From the NCBI GenBank assembly GCA_025618425.1, contig CM046849.1, forward strand, positions 30,917,171 through 30,981,170: a DNA stretch of 64,000 nucleotides. The letters are read 5' to 3'. This DNA comes from Heliocidaris tuberculata. Lineage: Eukaryota; Echinodermata; Echinoidea; Camarodonta; Echinometridae. Of this stretch, positions 1 to 10,949 are shown piece after piece. Numbering within the stretch: position 1 is the stretch's first letter; the number at the start of each line of letters is the position of its first letter. The notes under the pieces were generated by a model that saw nothing but the letters and a program-made list of their open reading frames with translations, had not been told where the DNA came from and did not search any database. The translations under genes were made by a program, and so were the position numbers.

Positions 1-660
1 CTGGTCTAAGTTAGGCCTAACTTACTGATGATAGGCCCATACTGCCATAGATCTACCCTAACATACACGTAACCCAATCCTTAACCCTACCCTAACCCTA
101 ACGGCGTTAGGCTAAGTTAGGTGAAGATGAAGAAGTAGTGATTTTACAATAAATTATTGTCACCGGATTTGCACATGTTAGCAGATACGATTGAGTGCTA
201 TGCCTAATTAACGTTATGTAAATCTATCGAAGTCCAGGCTGGAGTTAGCAGCGCGTTTAATAAGCCTTGTCCTTGAGCCTTGGTCCTTGGCCTTGCCGAC
301 CCACTGTACAATTTCACAAAAAGATGTAAACATTGTCAGTCACTCAGTGAATTCTTACTTTTAAGATCGAAGGGATCTGTCCCCGTGTGTCACAGTCGCA
401 ATTTATGTTGCCACATTTAGCTAGATGGATAGGTGTTCGAATCCGAGTAGTGAGCCCACTGCATGTGTACTGCATGCATGTTGCGTATATACGGTATACA
501 TTAGCTGTGCATGTGCTTGAATCGACTTACTAAACTCTGCATTTTAACAAAACGACTGAATCACATCTATCTCAAGAGTTTTTAAGCCAATCAGGAGCGT
601 CGATTTTCGTCTAGTGACTTTCCCATCCTCCGAAAAAAAATATCGCCCCCGGGGGGGGGG
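1..660. other. Non-coding, telomere-like motifs at the start
   Basis: No coding region is seen. The first 125 bases contain palindromic and telomere-like runs (CTAAGTTAGGCCTAACTTA and repeated CCCTAACCCTAAC), too few and too imperfect for a telomere. The rest is unassigned and ends in a C/G homopolymer next to the inverted-repeat element at 668. Confidence 0.5.
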
Positions 661-962
661 GGGGGGGGTCTGTCCTCATTGCAAGGGGGGTATCAGGCGC
701 GACCAAAAAATCACGTAAAAAGGGTTGTTTTTCAAGATCGGGCACGTTACGTACGTAACGTGAATAGGGTCTCAAAATCACCAAAAATCAAGAAAAAGGG
801 TATCTTTTTCAAAGTGATGATTTACGCATTTAGGGTCATAAAAAAATTAACTTACGTACTTAGGGTCATTCAACACTAAAACAAATTAAAATCACCATTT
901 TTAGCTGAAGCTGACGTCATAGCCTGTTTTGCATAAATCAACAAAAACTGGATCATTATTCG

Positions 963-1718
963 CGGGCTAACTCGGCACTAGGGCGAACTCGGCCTTGGTG
1001 GGAAATCGCGCACAGAGTTGAATTGATCGCAAAGTACTTGTGTTGAGACGGTGTTAGCGTGGACTTAAAGGGAAATCCGACCTTTATAGCAAGTTGCTTT
1101 GAAAGAAAGAGGAAAAATCAGAGAAGCAGATTGGTGAAAGTTTGAACAAAATCGGACAAGCGATAAGAAAGTTATGAATTTTTGAAAGTTGTAATCACTA
1201 TGCATATACGAATTTCAAATTGGCCGAATAGGTAATGTCACTGTGATGTAGCTGTGGACAACTCCCCCATTTGCTCTAACACACAAAATGACTAAAATGT
1301 CACTTTTTTCAAAATGCATTACTCAGTAGGATCTTTTCGTTCATGAGGACCTATAACAATATGCTATCTCCAATATATTTTGAGTACTGCCCCGAGGATA
1401 AAAGCGCCTCGAAGAAAACCACAAATTAATGATATTTTTGTGTACGACAAATGGGAGAGTTGTCCACAAAAATGTCACAATTGACTCACCAAATTGCCAA
1501 TTTGAGATTCGCATAGATGTAGTGATCTCATTTTTCAAACATCCATAACTTTCTTATTCCTTGTCCGATTTCTTTCAAACTTTCACCATCCTGTGTTTCT
1601 GATTTTTCTGCTTTCACACAAATCATCTTATTACCAAGGTTGGATTGCCCTTTAACTCTTGAAACACAGTCGCCTCGAGCTTGCAGTGCCGAGTTCGCCC
1701 TAGTGCCGAGTTAGCCCG
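963..1718. mobile_element. Middle nested inverted-repeat element
   Basis: A 31-bp inverted repeat bounds this element. The left end starts CGGGCTAACTCGGCACTAGG and the right end is its reverse complement with almost no mismatch. It lies inside the 668-2258 element and contains the TTAA-flanked element at 1069-1651. No coding capacity was seen. Confidence 0.75.
1069..1651. mobile_element. TTAA-flanked foldback MITE (Kolobok/T2-like ends)
   Basis: Direct TTAA copies at 1065-1068 and 1652-1655 flank a 583-bp element with ends AGGGAAATCCGACC and GGTTGGATTGCCCT. The interior is also self-complementary: the block around 1130-1200 (AAAATCGGACAAGCGATAAG) reappears inverted around 1520-1600. TTAA duplication with AGGG ends is the signature of T2/Kolobok-type MITEs. 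Relatives lie at 49218-49773 and 54387-54921. Confidence 0.75.
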
Positions 1719-2258
1719 ATCCCCAGGCCATACGTCAAACAAACAACAAAACAAAACAAAAAAAGAAAAAGAAAAAAAAACACATGAAATCTAATAAGTG
1801 TGTAATTTGATATCTTAACTTAATGGAATTAAATCAAAAGTAAAGATAATTACACTTAAGAACTGTCTTTTTTGAGTAATTATTAAATGGATGTTGATTG
1901 ATGTGAAGTCCCGGTGTGAAGGGAAGTTTCATGAATGTTCCGTAATCATGATTAGAATTTCCGGGTTAGAATTTACAAATTATTTAGACTGCCTGATCAA
2001 GGGCCTCATGGAAGGAAAGTAAAATGTTTTTACTTGCTTAGGGTATAAAAAATTGTTGTTATTTGCTTAGGGGTAGGAAAAACTGGTTATTACTTGCTTA
2101 GGGGTTTACAAAAAATGATTACTTACTTAGGGTAGCAAATTACACGTAATGATACTTATTTAGGGTGTATTTTTTGCATCACGTTAATACTTGTTTAGGG
2201 TGCTTTTGGCGAGTCTCTGGTCACGCCTGATACCCCCCTTGCAATGAGGACAGACCTC

Positions 2259-2478
2259 CTGGGGAGTAAAAACTAGGGTCATTTCAGGGTTATTTGTATT
2301 AGGAATTAATTACAAACTGGCTTATTGCCATCAAACGCAACTCCAAAAAAAAAAAAAAAAAAACACAAGATTCATAATGGGCAGTGCGGGCGTTATCAAG
2401 GTGACTTCTGTTTTTTAAAGTACTGTTTGCGGAAGGAAAAAGGCACACGATATTCTACACCTATTTTATTTTGTTTGA

Positions 2479-2515
<37 letters not shown>

Positions 2516-3258
2516 CTTTACTCCTGGAGATTGTGCATCTAGTTGTGCTGCCTCAAAGCTCTGGAACCAGCTTCCTTTTGAAATAAGGAAAGCCAAATCT
2601 GTCCTCATCTTCAATTCTTTATTGAATGAATGAATGAATGAGGGTATTTCATATTATTATTTGTATGAAGGGTTTTCAGGCGACCAGAAAAATTCTTAAG
2701 AAAATTAAATAAATAGATATTTGTGTTAATACGGGCTGAATCATTAGGATAAACGTTATAAAATTGAAATTTGATCCTTTTAAATCTGACCATTCGGATT
2801 AAATCCCATTGGTCCTACGCTGACATGATAACATCATTTTATCCATTTTTATTTCATTACCAGAAACACGAAAGTGTAAAGCAATAACAAATGATACAAC
2901 AAAACGAAGTTCAATAAAGAGAGAGAGAGAGAAAAATTGCCTGCTGAAAGGGAATAGAAAGAGAGAGGGGGAAAAAAGGAAAAAGGGGGAAGGTGAAAAG
3001 AATCATAGAACCTCCTCCAACACCCCCTCCCCCCCCTCTCTCTCTCTCTCTCTGTACTAAAAATTCGCATTCCATCCATCTAGCAAGACCGTACCCCCCC
3101 CCAAAAAAAAAAAAAAAATCCATAAAGCTATACGCTTAGCCACTTCACCAACCCTTAACCTTCCCCTATTAAACACGTATACGTTGGAGTGAGACCACTG
3201 GGCTTTCACCATCATCAAAATACAATATGATTATTGCTGGGAAAAGAACATAACGCTG

Positions 3259-3298
<40 letters not shown>

Positions 3299-3747
3299 TA
3301 AGCTACAAAACTACCTGAAAGGTAAATATCATATATTATTGCTTTAATTTGAAAAAACTCGCAAAGTCTATAATTTCTTTCATCGAAAAAAAAAAATCAT
3401 ACTCCATCATACCGAGAGTTACAAAAGGTTCTCAAGCCCACGAGACTGTAAAAACAAAGAAATACAAAATCAAGAAAAGAAAGCGAAGATGAGAGAATGA
3501 AACAAAATTGAAAATCACATGTAAAGGTAGAGTGAGAAGAAATTCAAGAAAAAATACACGAAGAAAAGAAACAGGGAAAGTCTGGAAAAAATAACATAGA
3601 AATAAAGAGAAAGATAAAACCAAAGATAAATGTAGATAAGCTACAGAAAGAAGGAGTAAAATACTTAAGAAAAAGGAATAATAGATAACGAAGATGACAG
3701 ATGTGAAAAACAGGATAAGCCTACTTAAGGAAAGAAGGAAAACATAA

Positions 3748-3754
<7 letters not shown>
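2259..3754. other. Non-coding, low-complexity stretch
   Basis: No gene is supported. The region contains poly(A) at 2344, pyrimidine runs at 2480-2515, a GAGA tract at 2917-2932, a CTCT tract at 3035-3053, a 49-base poly(T) at 3247-3296 and purine-rich sequence at 3470-3740. The apparent open frames are translations of these simple sequences. Confidence 0.55.
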
Positions 3755-3830
<76 letters not shown>

Positions 3831-3834
3831 TATA
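3755..3834. repeat. (TA)n microsatellite, left border of the tRNA array
   Basis: Almost pure TA dinucleotide with two ACAT interruptions. It directly abuts the AATTGTAAGG end of the tRNA repeat unit. Confidence 0.95.
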
Positions 3835-3990
3835 ATTGTAAGGAAATAACATATACAACAGCTTCGGCAAATCTCGTGGAAATAATTATAATTGTGAGAA
3901 ATGAAAATGAGAGAATAATGGTTGCGTAGCTTAAATCAAAGTTCCCCAGAGCTGTCCTCCCTTTTTGAATTTTTGCAAAGGTTGAAAAAA

Positions 3991-4062
3991 TGTCTCCGCC
4001 GGGAATCGAACCCGGGTCGTTGGCTTAGAACGCCAATGCCTTAACCACTAGACCACGGAGAC
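3991..4062 (-). tRNA. tRNA, anticodon UCU by position (Arg-type), copy 1
   Basis: A complete 72-nt cloverleaf on the minus strand. The 7-bp acceptor stem (GTCTCCG with CGGAGAC) is perfect, the D-arm contains GGTCTAGTGGTTAA, the anticodon stem is TTGGC/GCCAA and the T-arm is CCGGG-TTCGATT-CCCGG. The anticodon loop GTTCTAA places UCU at positions 34-36, which predicts arginine. The body, especially TGGTCTAGTGGTTA and the T-arm, looks like eukaryotic tRNA-Glu rather than the usual tRNA-Arg. It may therefore be a recoded or unacylatable tRNA, or a tRNA-derived repeat. Loop base G32 is unusual. Confidence 0.85.
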
Positions 4063-4715
4063 GGGCCAGTGATTTCGGCGACACCAGATTCAATTGACCG
4101 ACAGATTGACAAATCTTCAACCTTATTAATTAATTCCTTTGTCGGGGGCAGGTGAGTTTTGAACAAAGACAAGCCGCATGCCTCAGCTGGATCCAAGCGA
4201 ATGCTTTGAGATACATGTATACATTAGAATAATAATCATTATAAACAATTGTAAGGAAATAACATATACGACAGCTTCGGCAAATCTCGTGGAAATAATT
4301 ATAATTGTGAGAAATGAAAATGAGAGAATAATGGTTGCGTAGCTTAAATCAAAGTTCCCCAGAGCTGTCCTCCCTTTTTGAATTTTTGCAAAGGTTGAAA
4401 AAAGGGAGGACAGCTCTGGGGAACTTTGATTTAAGCTACGCAACCATTATTCTCTCATTTTCATTTCTCACAATTATAATTATTTCCACGAGATTTGCCG
4501 AAGCTGTTGTATATGTTATTTCCTTACAATTGTTTATAATGATTATTATTCTAATGTATACATGTATCTCAAAGCATTCGCTTGGATCCAGCTGAGGCAT
4601 GCGGCTTGTCTTTGTTCAAAACTCACCTGCCCCCGACAAAGGAATTAATTAATAAGGTTGAAGATTTGTCAATCTGTCGGTCAATTGAATCTGGTGTCGC
4701 CGAAATCACTGGCCC

Positions 4716-4787
4716 GTCTCCGTGGTCTAGTGGTTAAGGCATTGGCGTTCTAAGCCAACGACCCGGGTTCGATTCCCGGCGGAGATA
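4716..4787 (+). tRNA. tRNA, anticodon UCU by position, copy 2
   Basis: Same gene as the copy at 3991-4062, on the plus strand. The last acceptor base is T instead of C (GGAGAT), so the first pair becomes a G-T wobble. A T-run follows directly (TATTTTTTC), which could terminate pol III. The A-box-like TGGTCTAGTGG and the B box GGTTCGATTCC are intact. Confidence 0.85.
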
Positions 4788-5128
4788 TTTTTTCAACCTT
4801 TGCAAAAATTCAAAAAGGGAGGACAGCTCTGGGGAACTTTGATTTAAGCTACGCAACCATTATTCTCTCATTTTCATTTCTCACAATTATAATTATTTCC
4901 ACGAGATTTGCCGAAGCTGTTGTATATGTTATTTCCTTACAATTGTTTATAATGATTATTATTCTAATGTATACATGTATCTCAAAGCATTCGCTTGGAT
5001 CCAGCTGAGGCATGCGGCTTGTCTTTGTTCAAAACTCACCTGCCCCCGACAAAGGAATTAATTAATAAGGTTGAAGATTTGTCAATCTGTCGGTCAATTG
5101 AATCTGGTGTCGCCGAAATCACTGGCCC

Positions 5129-5200
5129 GTCTCCGTGGTCTAGTGGTTAAGGCATTGGCGTTCTGAGCCAACGACCCGGGTTCGATTCCCGGCGGAGACA
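5129..5200 (+). tRNA. tRNA, anticodon UCU by position, copy 3
   Basis: Plus-strand copy 413 bp after copy 2. The acceptor stem is perfect. The anticodon loop reads GTTCTGA, so base 37 is G instead of A, a base that is normally a purine and often modified. A and B boxes are intact and a TTTTTT terminator follows at 5201. Confidence 0.85.
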
Positions 5201-5297
5201 TTTTTTCAACCTTTGCAAAAATTCAAAAAGGGAGGACAGCTCTAGGGAACTTTGATTTAAGCTACGCAACCATTATTCTCTCATCATTTCTCTCAAT

Positions 5298-5468
<171 letters not shown>

Positions 5469-5469
5469 T

Positions 5470-6365
5470 CGTCCCCCGCATCACGAACCGTCCTCTCTGC
5501 CTCTCTGCGCGTTGCGAGGCGAAACTCGGTTTTGCAGAAAACGCGATTAAAGAAAAGGACTTTTTGAAACGGAGATTTCTGCATCTTAAAGTAGATGAAA
5601 ATAAATGGGAATGCCTATGAGCATAGGTTTTAAAGTTTTATACAGTATGTATCGCATTTTTGGGGATGGGGTATTTTAGCTACATTTGTTTGTAAACAGA
5701 GAGGACGGTTCGTGGAAAAGATGAAATGCGCGAACGCGCTTCGCTATTTCACCACGAACCGTCCGGTCTCCTTGCGCGCAACCCGACAGTACACAAATTG
5801 AATGAAAGCGGAAGAAACTCTTTTGGGAAATCGTGATTTACAGACATCGATGTTCTAATTCGAGTTTTCTAAAAGTTTTTGGGGATGATAGATATAACCA
5901 ATGTGATCAGAGTATTCCATGTCATATTTGTTCTCACTCAGCATCGATTCTTTCATTTCCATGGAATACTTTTGTTTCTTATGACTTACAATCAGAGAGG
6001 ACGGTTCGTGCAGATGAAATGCGCGATCGCGCTTCGCTATTTCACCACGAACCTTCCACTCTCATTGCGCGCGACCCGACAGTGTGCAAATTGAATGGAA
6101 GCGGAAGAAACTCTTTTGGGAAATCGTGATTTACAGACATCGATGTTCTAATTCGAGTTTTCAAACAGTTTGGGGGGATGATGAATATAAGCAATGTGAT
6201 TAGAGTATTCCATGATACATTTGTTCTCACTCAGCATCAATTCTTCCATATTCATGAAGTACTTTTGTCTCTATACTGACATACAAACCAAGAGGACGGT
6301 TCGTGGAAAAGATGAAATGCGCAAACATGCTGAGATATTTCACCACGAACCGTCCGCTCCATAGA
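5470..6365. repeat. Tandem ~296-bp units, each with a strong hairpin
   Basis: Three head-to-tail units share flanking text (GACATCGATGTTCTAATTCG, TTCTCACTCAGCATCRATTC). Each carries a compound hairpin at about 5700-5765, 5997-6055 and 6292-6350. The stem is GAGGACGGTTCGTGG paired with CCACGAACCGTCC; inside it are TGAAAT/ATTTCA and GCGCGAACGCGC. A half copy starts near 5478. There is no coding potential. The hairpins may be ends of a foldback element repeatedly copied. Confidence 0.8.
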
Positions 6366-6744
6366 GTTACATACGTAACTCTATGGTCCGCTATCATTTG
6401 CGCCCCATCAGAACGTGTACAAATTCAAAGGAATTGCTAGCTGAAGGTATCTTTCTGATTAACTGTTAGTTTTAAAGCTGTTTGAATACCATTATCGGGT
6501 GTTTTTTACCGTTTTTTTTCAACTAAATGAACGTAACCAATATGAATTTATTGGCATTAAATATACGATTTTTAATCATCCAGTATAAAATTCATCTGGC
6601 TTTAATTGGCCTAATACTATAATCATGATAATATTACAGAGAAGGCATTTCGTGTATGTAATAAGAGATAAATTGCACAGCCACATTTTGCTGATTAAAC
6701 TGATCTCCCTTGATTTTCAACAAAATTAATGTCAAAACCAAAAT
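6366..6744. other. Non-coding stretch
   Basis: Nothing recognisable. A short perfect palindrome (AGAGTTACATACGTAACTCT) lies at 6364-6383 at the edge of the last hairpin unit. Confidence 0.4.
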
Positions 6745-7110
6745 AATTTCAATTCAATTCAATTCAATTCAATTGTTCTTTATTCGCTTTAAAAGATTTG
6801 TAAAAAGCACATATGAAAATACAGAATTATATAAATATATGCATTTACAAAGAAACACATACAACAACAACGATATACACAGTCTTCTACAAAAAGGAAC
6901 ATTGACAATACTATGTATCATTAATTTGAAGAAAAAAAAAGGTAGCAGGGTAAAGTCAGAGTGTGCATAAATATGAGATAATTTCCTCACACTCCTCACG
7001 ATTAATAAAAACCCTACATAAGTAATCATCCCTTAAGTTTATCAATTCCTTCACTTGTTCAACTATACGTATTGTCTCAGTATGCATTTTACATTGCAGA
7101 TCCCACTGCT
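6745..7110 (-). mobile_element. LINE 3' end with (AATTG)n tail
   Basis: Starts on the plus strand with six TTCAA/AATTC pentamers, as expected for the reverse complement of a CR1-type tail of short tandem repeats, followed by A/T-rich 3'UTR-like sequence on the minus strand. No coding frame is left. The assignment rests on tail type and on the CR1-like element just downstream. Confidence 0.45.
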
Positions 7111-7111
7111 T

Positions 7112-9045
7112 TTGAATTTATTTATTTATTTATTCTGTGTTCTTTATACAGGGTAGTCTCTTCAGTACATAAAAACTGCTTTGCAAGAGAGCCCTGTATT
7201 ACATAAAACAATTAAAATACAATGTAGAACAGTTTCAGAACAATAAGATAACAGAACAATACAAAAAAATAATATGTAAGAAATATTAACAAGTATAAAA
7301 TTGGATCACGTCTTAAATACACAACTCAAATATACATTTATTAAAACCAATAAAATACCACGAAGGATCAATTGTTTGTGATCCGTTTCCATTTACAGAT
7401 CCCTTCCTTACTCCCCCCCCCCCCCCCCCCCACCCCAACATCATACTCATTACAGCAATATATATGAAAAGGGTGTCGGCAAGGTTAAAAGTTAAAGCTT
7501 AGACACTTACATTGTTTCTTGAAAGACTCAAATGATACACAAGTTTGGACATGGATAGGTAGTCTATTAAAAATCATTGTTCCTGGGTAGGAAAATGTTG
7601 ACCTCATATATTCTGTACGTGGTGTTGGTACAAAAAGAGGGCTGTTTGCAGCATATCTAGTAGAATAACAAATTGGTCTATGGGAAATAAGTTTCTTTAA
7701 ATAATTAGGTACACGGTTATTGATTAATTTAAACATCATTACACAATGGTTAAACTTAATCCGTTGTTGCACGGATTGCCAATTGAGTGAACGTAACAAA
7801 AATGAGGTTGATGTGTATCTATCAACATTTAAAATCATTCTAGCGTATCTGTTCTGGGCACGTTGCAGTCTCGTTATGTTACATTTTGTTGTATTACCCC
7901 AGATAATGCTACAATAGTCAAGATGAGGGACACACATAGTATGGTACAAATCAATTATATTCTTCCGGATTAGATACGGCTTAATTCTTCGTACACATGC
8001 AGTGACCCGAGAGAGCTTGCTTATAACAGTATTAACGTGTTTTGTCCATTTCATACAAGGATCGAGAATAACACCGAGATACTTCATTTTATCTACAGTT
8101 TCTAATGTCAAATTGTTACATGTAATATTGATTTTACAATTTCTTACTTTTTTAACGGAACCAAATATCATAAGCTTTGTTTTATCAATATTTATATACA
8201 TTTCATTTCTATCCATCCAGTCACTTATCATATCAAACTGAGATTGCAATGAAGTTTGTAATTCTTCCTGGGTTTTGGCTTTACAAAAAACTACGGTATC
8301 ATCAGCATATAATGAGAGTTTAGTTAATGGCATAAAATTCATTTCACAAATATCATTTATATACATGCTAAAAATTAATGGCCCAAGGGTAGAACCCTGA
8401 GCGATTCCTGTTTTCACAACAAGTGAGTCACTCAAAATACCATCAATCGATACACAATGAGTTCTGTTTGTTATATATGATTCGAACCATTTATACTCAT
8501 TGCCCTTTATACCATATAAAAACATTTTCTTTAGCAATTTATCGTGAGGTATAACATCGAAAGCCTTCCGAAGATCTAAAAATACACCACCTGTTAGATA
8601 TCCGGAGTTCATATTTTGTAGAATATATTCATTAATATCAAGAATGCAAGAATTTGTAGAGTGTAAAGGTCGAAAACCAGATTGATTATCAGAGAGCAAT
8701 GAATGTTCATTTAAATATTCATACAACTGTTTGTGAATTCCTTTTTCTAAAATCTTACTAAAATCTTACTAACTATGGACAAAATAGATATGGGTCTATA
8801 ATTCATTGGTTGTGTTTTATCACCATTCTTATGTATTGAAATTATTTTAGCAGATTTGAAATCCTTAGGTATATTACCGGTATTAAGGGAACAATTGAAT
8901 ATAAGGGTCAATGGTTTTACAACAATTTCTGCAGCCACTTTAAGTAACGTTGGGTGTATTCCATCTAGACCATATGTTTTACATGTATCAATACTCTTCA
9001 GTTTCTCTATTATCCATGAAGTACTTATCATTCAGGAATCTTATG
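7112..9045 (-). mobile_element. CR1/Jockey-type LINE, 5'-truncated
   Basis: Minus-strand element. Its 3' end is an (AAAT)n tail (plus strand TTTATTTATTTATTTATTC at 7118) next to a TACAGGGTAG motif that recurs at another LINE tail near 62365. A poly(C) tract interrupts the 3'UTR at 7409. The body is the reverse-transcriptase pseudogene at 7485-9031. Homology stops near 9045, where stops appear in the reading frame, so the 5' part with any endonuclease is missing. 5' truncation is usual for LINEs. Confidence 0.75.
7485..9031 (-). pseudogene. CR1-like reverse transcriptase, frameshifted
   Basis: Reads on the minus strand in two frames, 8747-9031 and then 7485-8726. The upstream part has the YRPISILSIVSKIL motif, typical of RT domain 2. 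The downstream part has GFRPLHSTNS, FLDLRKAFDVIPHDKLL, GIAQGSTLGPLIFSMYIND and the catalytic LYADDTVVF box. It then runs through the thumb and a C-terminal segment ending in SFESFKKQCK, common in CR1/Jockey-like LINEs. The break is caused by an exact 11-bp tandem duplication (TAAAATCTTAC twice, 8748-8769). Apart from that the frame is open for more than 500 codons, so inactivation looks recent. No endonuclease domain is present. Confidence 0.85.
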
Positions 9046-9588
9046 TTACCCCAAACACAGAATGAGCTCCATACCGGGCCATTCCAGCTATATAAGCCAC
9101 TGTACAATTTTTGGAATTTAAAGCTTTCACAACAAAAGATAAACACCTTTTTGCAAACCATAACTCTGGATCCATAACACTTGCTAATTTCGGAACATAT
9201 GGACCATTTTTATTAGGCCTGTTATTTAAGTATTTATTGATATTATGTTTGTTACTATTACTACTAATATTATTATTATTAACATTTATTATTATTATTA
9301 TTTTATTATTTATCTATTCTTATTTTTGCTAACTACACCCTACTCCTTGTTGACCTATAGGCCTATAGCGCTCAAGAATTCTATTCTGTACCCATATTAC
9401 TACTACTTTTATTAATATTAACATTTACTATTATTTCATTATTTTTTTAAATTTTTATATTTGCTTAGTACTCCCTACTCCTTGTTTACCTATAGCGCTC
9501 GAGAATTCTATTGTGTGCCCATATGCACGCACGTTTAAAATGTGTTTTAGTCTTTCCTAGAATTCAAGTGGAAAAATAATATAACTTC
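9046..9588. other. Non-coding, AT-rich
   Basis: No gene is visible. Two similar blocks (CCTACTCCTTGTTGACCTATAG around 9346 and a close copy around 9474) form a roughly 130-bp imperfect tandem repeat containing TTATTATT-type microsatellite. Confidence 0.5.
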
Positions 9589-9768
9589 AGGGCCCCCATT
9601 GCTTAAAACTTACGAATTGGTGGTAACTTTGCCATCAATGGTAACTTTGCCATCAATGGTAACTTCCATTTAAACCTTGAATTTGACTGGCTGTTGAGCA
9701 ATGTTACTATGGTAGTTACCATTGATGGCAGAGTTACCATTAATGGTAAGTTGTATGCAACGAGGCCC
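9589..9768. mobile_element. Short foldback MITE
   Basis: An inverted-repeat element of about 180 bp. The left end GGGCCCCCATTGCTTAAAAC and the right end TTGTATGCAACGAGGCCC are complementary over most of their length. The interior has repeated GGTAACTTTGCCATCAATGG blocks whose inverse (CCATTGATGGCAGAGTTACC) lies on the other side. No coding sequence. Confidence 0.65.
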
Positions 9769-9819
9769 ATATCTAACATTGTCTAACGAATAAAATACTG
9801 GAATTTGTAAACGACAGTA

Positions 9820-10628
9820 TCATGCTTTAGGGCATATGTATGACAGCAATGTACGTATACCACTAGATATAACGCCTTCAACCGGGTGAACAGCATCCTT
9901 ATTTGAGAAGCCTACTACCATCGACCACTGATCTATAAATCCAATTTTCTTATCGTAACTTCTGAATATTTCCCTTAGCTTGCTGTCCAGTTCACGCGCG
10001 TACCAATCGCTCACAGTTACAGACGACCCCTCGCCTCCATGGCTACGGGTGTTGGCGCTTTTGATAACGACAAGCGTCTCGGGGCTTCGCTGGTGCAACC
10101 TTTCCACCGCGGCCCTTATCCTTCTTACTCGATGTTCGTAATAACTCATGTTTTTGGTGGTTAAATGAGCCCAGATTGTAAACGCAAAGACTGTATCTGG
10201 TGTAGCCTGTAGCTCATCGAGGGCTTCTTCAATGTACTTCACTTCTGATGCATCCGTCCAGTTATTGCGGATCGGGTATCCATGGTGGCGATAGTGAACC
10301 GTGAAATTGTGAACCTTCTCTTCAGCCAGAGAAGGCCCTACCTTCCAGTTGGATTGTTTTGTGGGCGGGTTCGGTTTGAGGGCAGTGTTCAGTTTCTTCA
10401 CAAGGTATTCGTAATACTGCCTCGTTGTTGAATCACCGTGGAAATAGAGGGTTTTGTTGGTGAGGCATTTTAAAGTATCAGGGACTTTAAAGTTACGAAC
10501 ACGGCAGTAGTTGGAATACCATAGTCCTTTAAAGAAGTAGCCGGCTGCCATTGGGTCAGAAAGATTAAAGGAACCCAACGTGCAAAGAGGCAGCCTCTCG
10601 TGATAGCAGTGTGCAGGACTCGATATAT
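9820..10628 (-). CDS. NXPE family member, C-terminal PC-esterase exon
   Basis: Terminal coding exon of a minus-strand gene, with a TGA stop at 9820-9822. The exon begins at 10628 after a TATATCCTTCAG acceptor, and its first two bases complete a codon. The 268 residues match the NXPE (neurexophilin and PC-esterase) C-terminal domain: a cysteine-bearing lead-in with SPAHCYHERLPLC and GYFFKGLWYSNYC, the FHGDSTTRQYYEYL block with the esterase GDS serine motif, a central FAFTIWAHL segment, and a DAVHP motif near the end that fits the catalytic Asp-x-x-His. NXPE proteins are usually type II or secretory-pathway proteins of 500-600 aa; only the C-terminal half lies here. The first in-frame ATG is not a true start, because the frame continues to the acceptor. 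Substrate is unknown. Confidence 0.85.
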
Positions 10629-10949
10629 CTGAAGGATATAAGATTTAAACTCATTATGGAGTTTGTAGCCTACTTGAGATATTGAGAGAAATATGAACGA
10701 AAAAGCGTAGACTGTTATTGAAAGGCATTACGAAAATAGCGAACAATGTATAATAGATTTTTCTTTCATATTTCAAACTTAAAGGAAAAAGTCAAGATGA
10801 TGAATTGATATCAATTGAATATAAATCAGCCTCCAGTGAAGATTTTGTTTCTATAACAATTTTTCAAAGGTTGAATATCCATATTTTATGGGGAAAAAAA
10901 ATTAAAGAGAAATATCATCCCACCCAAGTGGTTCCTACTGATAAACAAG
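10629..10949. other. Intron sequence of the NXPE gene
   Basis: AT-rich intronic sequence between the acceptor of the terminal NXPE exon and the 4.4-kb TIR-bounded element. Nothing else recognised. Confidence 0.5.

Larger units (their letters stand above)
668..2258. mobile_element. Outer inverted-repeat DNA element
   Basis: Both ends carry the same roughly 37-base inverted repeat: GTCTGTCCTCATTGCAAGG near 668 reads back from 2258 as CCTTGCAATGAGGACAGAC, followed inward by a GGTATCAGGCGYGACC motif. The flanks inside are rich in repeated ACTTRCTTAGGGT-like motifs. No transposase is visible, so it is a non-autonomous element. Two further inverted-repeat elements (963-1718 and 1069-1651) sit inside it. 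Confidence 0.75.

Noticed and set aside
1..125. Telomere
   Set aside because: Only a few imperfect CCCTAA-like motifs; too short, mixed with other text.
4183..4595. Two opposite-strand frames with nearly identical peptides
   Set aside because: They are mirror images produced by the palindromic tRNA array, not genes.
5470..6365. CRISPR-like array
   Set aside because: Units are about 296 bp with internal hairpins and no spacer-type alternation, in a eukaryotic sequence.
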